Shown here: one piece after another, positions 1-9,251 of the stretch
Position numbering within the stretch: the stretch's first letter is position 1
How the letters are laid out: each line of letters begins with the position of its first letter
From: Euperipatoides rowelli
Taxonomy: Eukaryota; Onychophora; Udeonychophora; Euonychophora; Peripatopsidae
DNA: 12,079 nucleotides
Reading direction: 5' to 3' (one strand)
Assembly (NCBI GenBank): GCA_003024985.2
Contig: PXIH01S0003366.1
The notes under the pieces: model-generated
Told to the model about the DNA's origin: nothing
Seen by the model: the letters and a program-made list of their open reading frames with translations, nothing else
Databases searched by the model: none
Program-made: the position numbers and the translations under genes

Positions 1-1889
1 ATAAAATCTGATTTTCATTTATATTTGATTTTTACTCTTATATTATCAACTTTTTTAATAAAAATTCAGATATACTGTATTAAATTTGACCATTTTTCAT
101 CTCCCAATCATCCCGAGAGCATTAGCGAATAGTAAAGTCTCAACCACGCATTGATATACATCACATGACTAGCTAAGAATTCATTATATGAGGACAATAT
201 CAGTTTTTCATAATTCAAAGTAAAATAACTCCATGGTTCCGCTAGGCCAATTTTAGTGGGTGCAAGCCCAATCCTCACATTTGCCAACAAACACACCCCA
301 TTATGCCAATATCACAAACTCTCACCCTTGATTTCTATACAATAAAATTAATTTATTTTGTAAATAATTTGTAAAATGTGATAATGAAATGCAAAGTAGA
401 ATAAACAATTTTTAAAAGTCAATCACGCAGGGCATTGCCCTGATTCTCTTTAACAGGGGAACCGGCCCTGGATAATACAATGGGAATATCTTTGAATCCC
501 ATTTTGCCTCCCAACTTCAATTTATTAGTAATGTCCCAGAATTAAGCATGGGGGCATTAGTGATACAACCAGTTGAATCAAATGACATCAGTGTTTGATA
601 ACTCAATAATAAACAATTTGATTAAGTGGGTAAAATGGCACGGATTGACTGTCTGTGTGTGTGTCCCTATAACAGATTTACTAACAAATGAGTATTCTTG
701 TTATATAATTGAGAATTAGCAACTAGTTAAATATGTAGAGTACTGTACGTACTGTATATAATCATTAAAGTGACTAACCACGTCATGTTAGGTAATGCTG
801 TTAAACTATAACCATTTGATTCAGCTTGACTGTTATCTTAAAAGAATGTTGATCCTTGCTATGTTCTGAGGCGGACATTGAAGGATCCCTTTGTAACTGA
901 TGTTTAAATAGATTTCAATAAATATAATTTTTTTAAACTCTTACTTGTTATATACACTAAGTAACCGATATATTACAATTTTAATCGTTGGTCTGTTTTA
1001 ATTTTAGTTTTATTTCCAAGTGTTACAATGATCTTCAATTTCTTGGTGGAGTCCCATTTGATATGTTTGCGCTTTGGAACTGCTGCAAGACAAACATCAG
1101 GCAAACAATAGATCTGGCCATTGCTGAACTATTGACGTTTGCATATTCAATAATATTGAGTCTTTTTTGGTCATCAGGTTGTGCAGAAATTTTCCTCCTT
1201 TTTTTTTTTCTTCATCCCAGTTGGTGCTGCTATTTCTTTTTACAACGAATTTACAATGACGGAATAAGGATTCTTTTCTGATGTTCATGAGTAGACACAT
1301 GCAATGTCCCTGTGGAGATGAGTTAACTGTCATTGCTATACCTACATATAAAGCAGATCGCAATGAAAAAGCTGGTCAGATTTGCCAGCTATAAATCAAT
1401 TCCTTCTTTATATCTTTAAAAATAGATAGAACAAAAAGCAAACCTTTTTTTTTTTTAATTATTGCACTTTAAAATTTGTTTAGTTTATTTCCTTTAAAAT
1501 GTGTTTAATATAAAGAAAATATCAAATTTGTATGACTGAATGAAAATTAGCCTAAGCGGAAATTAGACAGATGGAAGCACGTTTTACATATACTTGTGAG
1601 TTCATGAATAAATTAAATCCAACTGAAAGTGCTGCTTGATAATACCAATTGAGTCAATTTGAATATTTATTCTAAAGAGGAAATAAAATATTGAAATCTA
1701 TAAAAAATCATGAATTATTTCTTATTTGCTACAATTATCAGATATGAACCTATATATTAACATCTTTATTAGAAGAAAAAAACTCTAATATGAGAACCTT
1801 ACAAAAGACAAAAATAATTTTTCATAATTCAATAACATTGAATGATAGTATACCACTAGATTCATGCAATAAGAATGGCTCTGTTTAAC
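1..1889. other. AT-rich stretch with no recognisable gene
   Basis: No coding signal I can recognise on either strand. Small structures are present: a perfect 15-bp palindrome at 428-442 (CAGGGCATTGCCCTG), a 7-bp inverted pair AATGGGA/TCCCATT at 479-485 and 497-503, and a short TG run near 653-663. Open frames at 988-1281 (plus) and 1097-1363 (minus) overlap each other; their translations are low in complexity around poly(T)/poly(A) runs and match no family I know. The stretch is best read as intergenic or intronic DNA. Confidence 0.6.
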
Positions 1890-2290
1890 TTCAAGAGACT
1901 CCATTATTAGTCTCCAAGACTATAATCTAATTCAAGATTCCATTTTTGTTCACGGAGACTATATTCTCATTTGCCAATACATTATTCTCATTATCTGGAA
2001 CTCCATTCTAACTCTCTGAAACTCCATTCTCACTCTATGGGACTCCATGTTCACTCTTTGAGACCCCATATTCACTCTCTGAAACTCAATTTTCATTCTC
2101 TGAGACTACATTTTCAAAATGAGACTCCATTCTCACTCTGAGACTACATTTTCCCTCTCTGAGACTCCATTCTTGCTCACTGAGACTTCATTCTCACTCA
2201 CTGAGACTCCATTCTCATTCTCTGATTACTCCATTTTATTCTCTGTGACTCCATTCTCGTTCACTGCAACTCTATTCTCATCCTCTGAGG
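1890..2290. repeat. Degenerate 21-bp minisatellite
   Basis: A tandem array with a unit close to GAGACTCCATTCTCACTCTC plus one base, repeated about 19 times with many substitutions and some indels. The clearest copies are at about 2160-2225, where 'gagactccattct' and 'tctcactcactgagact' recur in register. Copies at the left edge (1890-1980) are the most worn, which fits an old array whose central copies were homogenised later. The plus strand is pyrimidine-biased, with CT-rich blocks alternating with GAGACT. The period divides by three, but stops occur and no protein is supported. Confidence 0.9.
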
Positions 2291-5065
2291 CTTTATAAGA
2301 CAAGTATATTTTATATTAAATTTAGGCCTATAAGAATAGATGTAATTAAAATTTAGAAATACAGTTAAATTTGATTATAACGACAATTAAGGAATACCCA
2401 ATTTATGACATTATAAAAAAGTGTTGTCTTAACTAATTTCAATTAACATTTTGCTAAGGCATAAATTTTTTAAAATAGGAAGGGGGGTTTGGGGGAAGGG
2501 GGTTTATTGGGTGTGAGGGATTGGCAAAAAAAAAAATTGGGCTGTGGGAGTCAGGAGAATAGGGTGCCAAGTACACTATATAGTAATAGTAAACATAAAT
2601 AACATCAAAAGATGCAAACTATATTGCATTTTTTTATTGTGTGTATTTTGATCATGTCCTTTCACATAGCTTTTCTTAAGGCTTTTTAAGCTTTTGCTTA
2701 AAATCAGAATTTTTTGTGTGTGTAGGCTATCAGTCATAATCTTGCTATTATAATCAATTAATACGAACAATAAATTATCTTAGAATGAGGAGAAGGAAAG
2801 GAAATAATTGCATTTTAATACCAATATCTCATATTCTCATTTGGTGAAACAGGGAAGTCTTTTGTAAATCCATAAATAAAAAACCTGATTGAATGAAATC
2901 TGGTTGCATCATTATGCTGTTGCACCTGAAATAAATTAAAGAACACCTACAGGAACATTTTTCGGTGATGCGGTTAAAGATTTTCTACTCCTTTATTTAA
3001 ATGATTTAAACATTTTCCTAATGCTCCAATGAATTAAAAGGAATTCATTTTCTTCCTCCTGATTGTTCCCTATATGCTGGTCGTTAGGATTTTGAGCATG
3101 TATCAATTGAAGTAAGAGAAACCATTAATATTAGTAAATTTCTAGGTTTTAATTTCCTGCTTCAAACTAAATTCTATCAATGAATTAAGTGCAAGCAGTT
3201 GTATATTTTAAATCAGAAATTCAAACAAGGCTTTTCAAACTTTTCTGTGCAGCAGTTTTAACAATGTTCCTGATTACCCCTACTGTTCTTGATTATCCAA
3301 TTTAAGAACAAGTGAAGGATGCTAGCAATCTAACAATGACTGATCAAAGGATTATTCTAAAATAAATTATCTGTTTAAGCTAAACAATCTTTGCAAATAG
3401 ATTTCAACGGTTGGAATTTATTAACTGTTTAGGGAAATGTAATTGTACATTACGAATTGATGGTTAAGCATAAAAAATTGATCTTTCAATTCAAAAACAT
3501 TATAATTCAATATCAAAAGTGTTTCAATTATTTTAAATGGATCTGTAATTTGTTTATTTAAAAAAATACCGTACATCTTTGTTAACCCTATATACAGAAT
3601 ATTTATCTCACAGATGGTATCAGCTTAAACAGACTTCAACAATATTTATTCCTGATTAGATTATAGAATACTGCTGAGAATTTAATTTATCCAAACAAAA
3701 AACAATAAATATTATGTACTGTATATAACGTGACCATTTATTATTTTCCTCAAAACGGTACTTCTACTGATTTTGATTGTATACGTTTCATAAGCTTAAA
3801 TATTTTTTTTTTACTGTATGGACATTTTGATAACCATTAATAGATATTTCACACTTGTAATAATTGTAATATTGTTAAAGATTGACAACTTTATATTAAA
3901 TACCTATATTTTTGGTAGGTCTCATTGTTAAAATGAAGGGTTCACGTGCAAGAAATTTAAATTGACTACAATAACACACGTTGATTTAAAAAAACAATAA
4001 TTAATCATCAAGAAAGATGTGCAAGCTGTCTATGCGTATTTGCAACTGAGGAACAAGCAAGATAGCTAGCAGGCTTCTGACCAACTTGCATGTGCGTGTG
4101 AGACGTATTGTGCATGCTGTCATCGCTGCACTACTGTCATATTTTTTGATTTTTCACACCTTTTTTTTAAATTGTTCTCTTTCTGAAAATTGGACATTTT
4201 GGCATCCCAAAGCTGTGCTTGGGAACAACGGGAAAGGCTATCCCAAAATGGGATGGTCCTATTCAAAACCTGACGTATGGTCACATTATGTATATAGCCA
4301 ATAACAGTAGGCTATATTATATATATATGGGGAAATTATACATTTTTACACAAGAGGCGTGTTCGTCATTAGATTTTTTTCAATGTGTATCGTTACTTTG
4401 GTTTGTACCTGGTCACGTGAATATTTAATTTTATAGACAAACGATCAAGATAGCACCTTTCTGAGCAGCAACGTGCTCGATCATAATAAAATAATTAGCA
4501 CGCTTTGTGCACAATAAATCTGATGCACATGAAGAAATTCTAACTGATTAATAAGATGAGAAAAAGTTCATATCGAAGATCATTTTACAAAGACTGGAAT
4601 TTTCAAATTACTGCATTAATCCTTTTAGGTAAGGACTTGTGCAGTGCTTACTTATGGCAATATATAAAATTGATGTATTTTCCCCCAAAAAATGAATGTA
4701 AAATTCATGATTAGGATTGCAAATGATTATATCATCATCTAAGATATTGTAATCACGCAGTTTTTATATAACAATTTCAATCTCTTTAATAAATTCACAT
4801 TCGATGCAATGATAACTTTTTTTGTCCACCATTTTTGAAAACTAAATCTCACGAAGTAACCCACCTCTCGAGAGGGTCAGAAAGTTTGAAACAAAGCTAA
4901 TGAAATGAACGAGATGATGAACAGACTAGTTCATTTTGGGTGCTTAATGACGAATGAAAAAGTATCGTATAATTTAAATAATTAAAAAAGTTTGACAGTG
5001 ACAAACACGCCTAAGAATATTAATTTCTTTTAGTAAATCATTTCTATATATTATAGTCTTGCCCA
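2291..5065. other. AT-rich stretch with no recognisable gene
   Basis: About 2.8 kb without a supportable gene. It contains the G-rich block annotated separately, poly(A)/poly(T) runs, a TA run at about 4316-4328, and two short inverted repeats: GGCTATCCCA (4236-4245) against TGGGATGGTCC (4249-4259), and TATATAGCC (4291-4299) against GGCTATATT (4310-4318). Overlapping plus-strand open frames at 4086-4304 and 4219-4428 cover these inverted repeats and resemble no family I know. No splice-bounded conserved exon is evident. Confidence 0.55.
2482..2511 (+). other. Potential G-quadruplex block
   Basis: Four G-runs of 6, 5, 5 and 3 bases are separated by loops of TTT, AA and TTTATT, which meets the usual G3+ with short-loop rule for an intramolecular G-quadruplex on the plus strand. 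The surrounding sequence to about 2575 remains G-rich, interrupted by a poly(A) run at 2526-2536. No gene or promoter is recognisable next to it, so a regulatory role is not supported. Confidence 0.6.
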
Positions 5066-5150
5066 CAGAGGCGTAGCAAGGGGGGAAGCCCGTTCCGGGT
5101 ACCACCACAGAAGGGGGGGGGGTGAAAAAAATTTTTTTTAAATTTTTGTT

Positions 5151-5323
5151 AGTGGGAGGTGGGGTGGGGCATGTAGGGTAGGGTGTGAGGGTGCATGGTT
5201 GGGTGTGAAGGTGTAGGGTTGGGTGTGAAGGTGTAGGGTTGGGTGTTAGGTGTAGGGTTGGAGGCAAGGGTGCAGAATTGGGTGGGGTGTGCGGGTGCAG
5301 GGTTGGTTGGGGTAGGGGGTGCG
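5151..5323 (+). repeat. G-rich 20-bp minisatellite
   Basis: Tandem copies of a unit close to GGGTGTGAAGGTGTAGGGTT. The units at 5201-5220 and 5221-5240 are identical; 5181-5200 is a diverged copy, and shorter or diverged copies continue on both sides, about eight in all. The plus strand is almost free of C, giving strong G/C strand skew and many GG/GGG runs. The unit loosely resembles telomeric repeats, but it is not a simple TTAGGG array. Pro- and Thr-rich translations on the minus strand (4974-5361) come from this array. Confidence 0.88.
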
Positions 5324-5343
5324 TTGTTGTAGTGTTTATCAAA

Positions 5344-5544
5344 ATGACAGAAGGTCAACAATACATCAAGACAACTTTAAAAAAAAAAGCTTCTCAAAGA
5401 CGGTCAACAAAAAAAAAGCTTGTCAAAATAAGACAGATGGTCAACAAAACGTCCAGACAATTAAAAAAAAAAAAGCTTGTCAAAATAAGACAGATGGTCA
5501 ACAAAACGTCCAGACAATTAAAAAAAAAAAAGGTTATCAAAATA
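5344..5544. repeat. 57-bp tandem repeat with poly(A) blocks
   Basis: Each unit has a 'GACAGATGGTCAACAAAACG' part, a CCAGACAATT part, a run of 10-12 A, then AAGCTTGTCAAAAT. Two nearly identical units occupy about 5431-5487 and 5488-5544 (the AAGCTT anchors at 5418 and 5475 and the variant AGGTT at 5531 are each 57 bp apart). A diverged unit lies at 5344-5398, and a shortened one of about 32 bp at 5399-5430 lacks the middle portion. As 57 divides by three and the unit has no stop in two plus frames, it creates artificial Lys-rich open frames at 5239-5670 and 5319-5657. Confidence 0.9.
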
Positions 5545-5610
5545 TTTTTAAAGAGGGTGTCAAAAGTCACTTTTCAGCCTCGGGTACCAAACAGTCATGC
5601 TATGCCACTG

Positions 5611-6242
5611 CATTCTTGTCTTTGTTCTACTGCAGGAGAGCCTGGTCAAATTACTAGTAAATTTCTGTAGTAAATAACTTTATTTATTGTTATAATATGT
5701 CCAATACTGTCATATTTTAATTTTAGTCATATTAAGGCTTATTTTTACGATAAGGAGACTATAATAGGCTAGCTTACCTACCATGTTTCATTCTTATTCA
5801 AACTAAAATAGTAAACAACCTGATATCTGAATATTAGATTCAGTTGTTAAAAAAAAAATATGTAGTCATGTGTTTGTTTGTTTTTTGATAATTCTTTTCA
5901 CTAGTTAATTTATAAAATAATAATTATATCAGTCTAAATTTTTGGAGAGTGGCATATCAAATAAATAAGAATAGTTACTTAGACATTGTATTCAACTTTT
6001 AAGACAGAACAATAAGGTGTTCTCAAATTTAAAATGGTGTGTGGAGTTTGCTTTACCTCGAGTCAAATCATTAGTTAATAAATTTGTGTTTATATAATGA
6101 AAAAAAAAAGTGTTTATTATTTATTTTTTTTGGAGCCAATTTTCAAAACTGGAAATTTTGAGGAATTTTTCTACGTTTTTCTAATCATTATCGAACAATA
6201 AATCCTCACTATGTTGAACAAACAACAAAAATAATGTTTAGC
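5611..6242. other. AT-rich stretch with no recognisable gene
   Basis: Nothing recognisable: AT-rich sequence with several homopolymer runs (for example A-runs near 5849 and 6101, and a T-run near 6124). If the retrotransposon fragment starting at about 6243 was once longer, its protease and gag parts would lie here, but I see no matching motif. Confidence 0.5.
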
Positions 6243-6575
6243 CGTCTGTAATGTACTTTTAATAAAAATGAAAACCTTTTTTTTTTTTAACCTCAATTCT
6301 AAACCAAGTCTTAAAATAGAAAATATCCTCTACCCAGAATAGATGATATATTGTTTACCCTGACTCAAGGGTACAATTTTTAGCAAACTAACTATGCCCC
6401 AAGTAATAGTTGATGCAGCATCTTCAGAATTTCTAATATTTAACACACAATCACACACAAAGGTCTTTTACTTGTCACTCGTTTGTCTTTGGGCATAGCA
6501 TCTGCACTGGCAATTTTTCAAGAACTTAAGGACAAAATTCTAACTGGAATTTCTATCATAGCATATTATTTAGAT
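6243..6575 (+). pseudogene. Ty3/gypsy-type reverse transcriptase remnant, 5' part
   Basis: Decayed reverse transcriptase domain of an LTR retrotransposon. Recognisable blocks appear in order but in different frames. P-L-P-R-I-D-D-I at 6327-6350 matches the conserved YPLPRIDD block that opens the RT core. G-T-I-F-S-K-L at 6370-6390, then V-D-A-A-S-S-E-F-L to about 6435, correspond to the catalytic first-Asp region; the Asp usually found after F-S-K-L is Thr here. R-L-S-L-G-I-A-S-A at 6480-6506 matches the RLPFGIASAP motif, leading to A-Y-Y-L-D at 6561-6575, the start of the YxDD box. Frameshifts at about 6363 and 6478 and a T-run at 6278-6288 break the frame. Weaker similarity to the K-K-x-G stretch upstream of the core begins near 6243. 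The frame stops exactly at 6575, where a hAT-type element begins. Confidence 0.85.
6568..6575. repeat. 8-bp target-site duplication, left copy
   Basis: ATTTAGAT directly precedes the CAGTG terminus at 6576 and is repeated exactly at 7128-7135. An 8-bp duplication is the signature of hAT transposition. The bases encode the Tyr-Leu-Asp part of the retrotransposon YxDD region. Confidence 0.95.
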
Positions 6576-7127
6576 CAGTGATGGGCAAACTATGGCTCAT
6601 GGGCCAGATCCGGCCCACTAAGAGGTTCTATCCGGCCCACCATAGATTTTAAAAAACAATAGTATACAAATCTTCAATTTCAATGTTTTAAAAAATTTCA
6701 TTTAAATATACATAAAATTATTAAAATATACTTATTTGCTTTTATATTTAAATAAAAAAAAATAGAAACAAGATTTTGAAAGAAGAATTTTAATTTACCG
6801 TTTATGAGTTTATATTAACGACAACAGATGCGCTAATACATGAGAGTCTAGAAACGGGATCCAATAAGTCAATAAGCTAAGTAACAATTACCGCATTTTT
6901 AACATCTGTGCATACACGAGAGTCTAGAAACGGGATCCAATAAGTGACAATTACCGCATTTTTAACATCTGCGCATACACAAGGGTCTAGAAACATGATC
7001 CAATAAGTGACAATTACCGCATTTTTAACATCTCAATATTCTTGCGTTTTTTAATAAATTACATTGGCCCGCCTAAATTTTTTTCTTTTTTTTTTGGCCC
7101 GCTCCTAAAAAAGTTTGCCCATCACTG
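6576..7127. mobile_element. Non-autonomous hAT-superfamily element (MITE-like), 552 bp
   Basis: Both ends carry the perfect 16-bp inverted terminus CAGTGATGGGCAAACT (6576-6591; inverted at 7112-7127). It is followed by GGCCC-containing subterminal sequence: GGGCC and CCGGCCC at 6601-6639, GGCCCG at 7066-7071 and 7096-7101. A perfect 8-bp duplication flanks it. CAGTG-type ends plus an 8-bp duplication define the hAT superfamily. The interior is AT-rich and encodes no transposase, so it would have been mobilised in trans. It holds a 63-bp tandem repeat at about 6826-7033. It sits inside the retrotransposon RT sequence: taking out the element and one copy of the duplication brings the flanking reading frame back into register, so the insertion is younger than the retrotransposon. 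Similar GGGCAAACT...GGCCC termini are common in animal hAT families; I do not assign a family name. Confidence 0.95.
6826..7033. repeat. 63-bp tandem repeat inside the hAT-type element, three copies
   Basis: Three copies share 'GAGAGTCTAGAAACGGGATC', CAATAAGT, CAATTACCGC and ATTTTTAACATCT in that order. The CCGC anchors at 6891, 6954 and 7017 are exactly 63 bp apart. The first copy has 13 extra bases around 6870-6883 (a short duplication of AATAAG-type sequence), so its GAGAGTCTA anchor (6842) lies 76 bp before the second (6918). The third copy is the most diverged (AAGGGTCTA, ACATGATC). Apart from the inserted 13 bases, copies one and two are nearly identical, which suggests recent expansion relative to the rest of the element. 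Confidence 0.93.
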
Positions 7128-7135
7128 ATTTAGAT
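7128..7135. repeat. 8-bp target-site duplication, right copy
   Basis: ATTTAGAT directly follows the right CACTG terminus ending at 7127 and is identical to 6568-6575. The retrotransposon reading frame resumes at 7136. Confidence 0.95.
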
Positions 7136-7885
7136 ATGTTAACTGCAAGTACAGATATAACACAAACTTATAAGTCTTAGAAAAGGTTTTTTAAGAAACT
7201 AGAAGTTGGTACACATCTAAATAAATGAAAATGTGACTTCTTGAAACCCAAAACAGAATACTTGGGCCATACAATAATGGTAAAGGTATACAGCCTTCAA
7301 AACTTTAGAAACTATCCTCACAGCACCAGAACCAACAAATATAAATCAACTCAGATCATTTTTAGATTTAGTTAACTATTATGAAAAATTCTTAACTTAA
7401 AATTATGTAAGAATGAAAAATGTTCTTGGGGGTCCTATAGAAAAGAAAGATTTTCTAGATGTTAAAAAGAGTGTCTCCTCATCAAACCTAATATCACATT
7501 ATAATCTGTGTTTTCTCTAGTTGTACATCAGATGCTTCTTCTTTTGGTCAAGGAGTAGCTCTTTTTCAGGAAGGGACTCAACAGATTAGAATGTCCAGTA
7601 GCCTTCTCCTCTCGTACACTTACAATAGCAGAAAATAACTATTCACAATTTGATTAGGAAGAATTATGCGTAATTTCTTTACCATTAAGAAATTTCAATT
7701 TTTATCAGACGTTCAATCACATTAATAAACCTGTAATGTATATTTTCAGTGCAAATAGACAAATTCCAATTTTAACAATAGCTAAAATACAAAATGGCCT
7801 CTCATTCTCTATGCTTATTCTTATGAAATTAAATTTCGTTCTTCAAAAGAAAACTGCATGAAGTGAACTTTCAATTGTATCGGTG
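7136..7885 (+). pseudogene. Ty3/gypsy-type RT thumb and RNase H remnant, 3' part
   Basis: Continues the RT sequence interrupted by the hAT-type element. Seen in order: M-L-T-A-S-T-D-I-T from 7136; K-C-D-F-L-K-P-K-T-E-Y-L-G-H-T-I at 7229-7276, the block that follows YxDD in Ty3/gypsy RTs; A-P-E-P-T-N-I-N-Q-L-R-S-F-L to N-Y-Y-E-K-F-L at 7323-7394, the connection region; then RNase H with T-S-D-A-S-S-F-G at 7525-7548 (catalytic Asp present), P-V-A-F-S-S-R-T-L at 7595-7621, E-N-N-Y-S-Q-F-D at 7631-7654, and Y-S-Y-E-I-K-F-R-S-S-K at 7816-7848. In-frame stops lie at 7178, 7226, 7398 and 7655, and the blocks occupy all three frames, so it is inactive. No integrase motif, LTR or primer-binding site is identifiable downstream. 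Confidence 0.92.
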
Positions 7886-8772
7886 TAATGTTGATCGACA
7901 AGAGGAAATGGTATTGATTTCTGAATACATTTATATACTGTAAAACCTCATAAAATTGTGGTTCTGTTTTGATTGGATGGTGATAATAAACCAGAAAAAA
8001 AGTTATTAGCATTTTAAAATAGGGAGTGACATCATATTATCATATACCTTTGTATATAAAGAGCATGAAGGAGTATATACACCCTAAAATAAAATATTCA
8101 GAACATAGACAAATGAATCGACAGGTAAATAGTAGAAAGATAAGATATGCTTTTATTCTATAGATATGTAGATGGTTACAATACACTAAATTTACAGTTA
8201 TAGCATAATGAGCTGATTAAATCATGTGGAAACACAAATTATTCAAAATTTGATGGTAGCCTCTCATCAAAATTAGTGATACCAATAAAAAAAATGTTGG
8301 TTTAAATTAAATTTAAAAAGAAAAAGTAACTTCAAATAATAAAAGTGGCAATTTAAATTCTTAGCTGGATTCAAACTTCGTTAAAATGTAAAATGTTATA
8401 TGTGAATTAATTTCTCTACAGATGATGACAGTTTTCCATTGATTTTAGATTGACTTACTGAATATTAATTTATTTTAAATATATCTATAAAAAAATAATT
8501 TTACATTAAAGATTTCAATTTTGAATTTTTTTTTTTTTAACTAAGATTTTCTTATTAGAATAATATTATATTTTTCTTGTGACTTTATTTTGACATAACT
8601 AGGATTTAATTAGACAGAAATACAATGTTTTTAAATATTAGTTTGCAGTTTTCATCAAATAGTGCAGCTGAAATATTAAAATGTTTGATATTCATTTGTG
8701 ACAAAGTCATAATAATGTTTATCAAATAGTACAGACTTTCATCATTTAGGGCTGATTTTATATCATTTAGAT
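7886..8772. other. AT-rich stretch with no recognisable gene
   Basis: No integrase or LTR is recognisable after the RNase H remnant. A TATATAAAG sequence at about 8053-8061 could be a promoter box, but nothing else supports it. A short direct repeat, ATCAAATAGTGCAG at 8654-8667 and ATCAAATAGTACAG at 8721-8734 (67 bp apart), is visible just before the second hAT-like element. Confidence 0.5.
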
Positions 8773-9251
8773 CAGTGTTTCTTAATCTATGGGCCGTGAC
8801 TCAATTTATTGGGTCACTTGGCTTATTTTAAGGGTCACGAAATATTTTCCAGAAAAATAATATTTTAACATCTACATGTATTTTCATCATTATGGGAATT
8901 GCTGATGGAAGTGGTGTCAAAATTATCTAAATTGATCAAAAACGATTATTTCCCCTCTAGATTATCATAGAGTTGGGGCACAGTGAATATCACATGTAGT
9001 TGGAGTTAGGGTTCAGGGTAACGGTAAGGTTAGGACTGTGACTAAAAAAAATAAAGCTGCTATTCATCTTGATCATGTGACTAAATGGGACTTAGTCCTT
9101 CCAGTTTCTAGGCACTCATGTCATTGTAAGTCAGTCATTTTCTAGATACCAAATGTGTTGGATGTACTTGCTGTCGGGCATTTTATTTGGGTCGCTAAAC
9201 AAAAATATTACCACGATTTGGGTCATGACTCAAAAAGATTACGAAACCCTT
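8773..9251. mobile_element. Decayed hAT-like non-autonomous element
   Basis: The left end CAGTGTTTCTTAATCTATGG with following GGGCCGTGACTC has the form of a hAT terminus of the CAGTGTTTCTCAACC...GGGTCGCGACCC type. At 9219-9251 the sequence GGGTCATGACTC...GATTACGAAACC is a worn inverted counterpart. GGGTC-containing sequence recurs inside both ends (8810-8836 and 9189-9193). The right terminus is mutated (CCCTT instead of CACTG), and its 8-bp flank (AGACCCAG) does not match the left flank (ATTTAGAT), so the right boundary is approximate. The interior has no transposase; it includes a GTTAGGGTT...GGTTAGG stretch near 9005-9033. It appears much older than the element at 6576-7127. Confidence 0.6.

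Larger units (their letters stand above)
5066..5610. mobile_element. Probable non-autonomous TIR (hAT-like) element
   Basis: The left end reads CAGAGGCGTAGCAAG and the right end, read inward on the minus strand, CAGTGGCATAGCATG: 12 of 15 positions match, both starting with CAG and sharing a GGCGTAGC/GGCATAGC core. A GGTACC-centred sequence lies just inside each end (about 5097 and 5584). CAG-ending short inverted termini are typical of hAT elements. There is no transposase: the interior is a G-rich 20-bp array followed by a 57-bp array. The 8-bp flanks (CTTGCCCA and CATTCTTG) do not match, so no target duplication is visible and the boundaries are less secure than for the element at 6576-7127. 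Open frames inside follow from stop-free repeat units, giving Lys-rich or Pro-rich translations, and are not believable genes. Confidence 0.5.

Noticed and set aside
988-1363. Overlapping open frames, plus 988-1281 and minus 1097-1363
   Set aside because: No recognisable domain, hydrophobic low-complexity translation from T-rich DNA, and no splice or start context that favours either.
4086-4428. Open frames on the plus strand in a region of short inverted repeats
   Set aside because: No family resemblance, and two frames overlap across the same inverted repeats.
4974-5361. Minus-strand open frames with Pro/Thr/His-rich translations
   Set aside because: They are the complementary reading of the G-rich 20-bp array, which lacks stop codons; the translation only mirrors the DNA repeat.
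5239-5670. Plus-strand open frames with repeated Lys-rich segments
   Set aside because: The repetition comes from the 57-bp DNA repeat with poly(A) blocks, and the frame runs from the G-rich array across the right edge of a TIR element.
8040-8090. TATATAAAG box as a possible LTR promoter for the retrotransposon remnant
   Set aside because: TA-rich words are common here and no paired LTR or TG...CA ends can be found.
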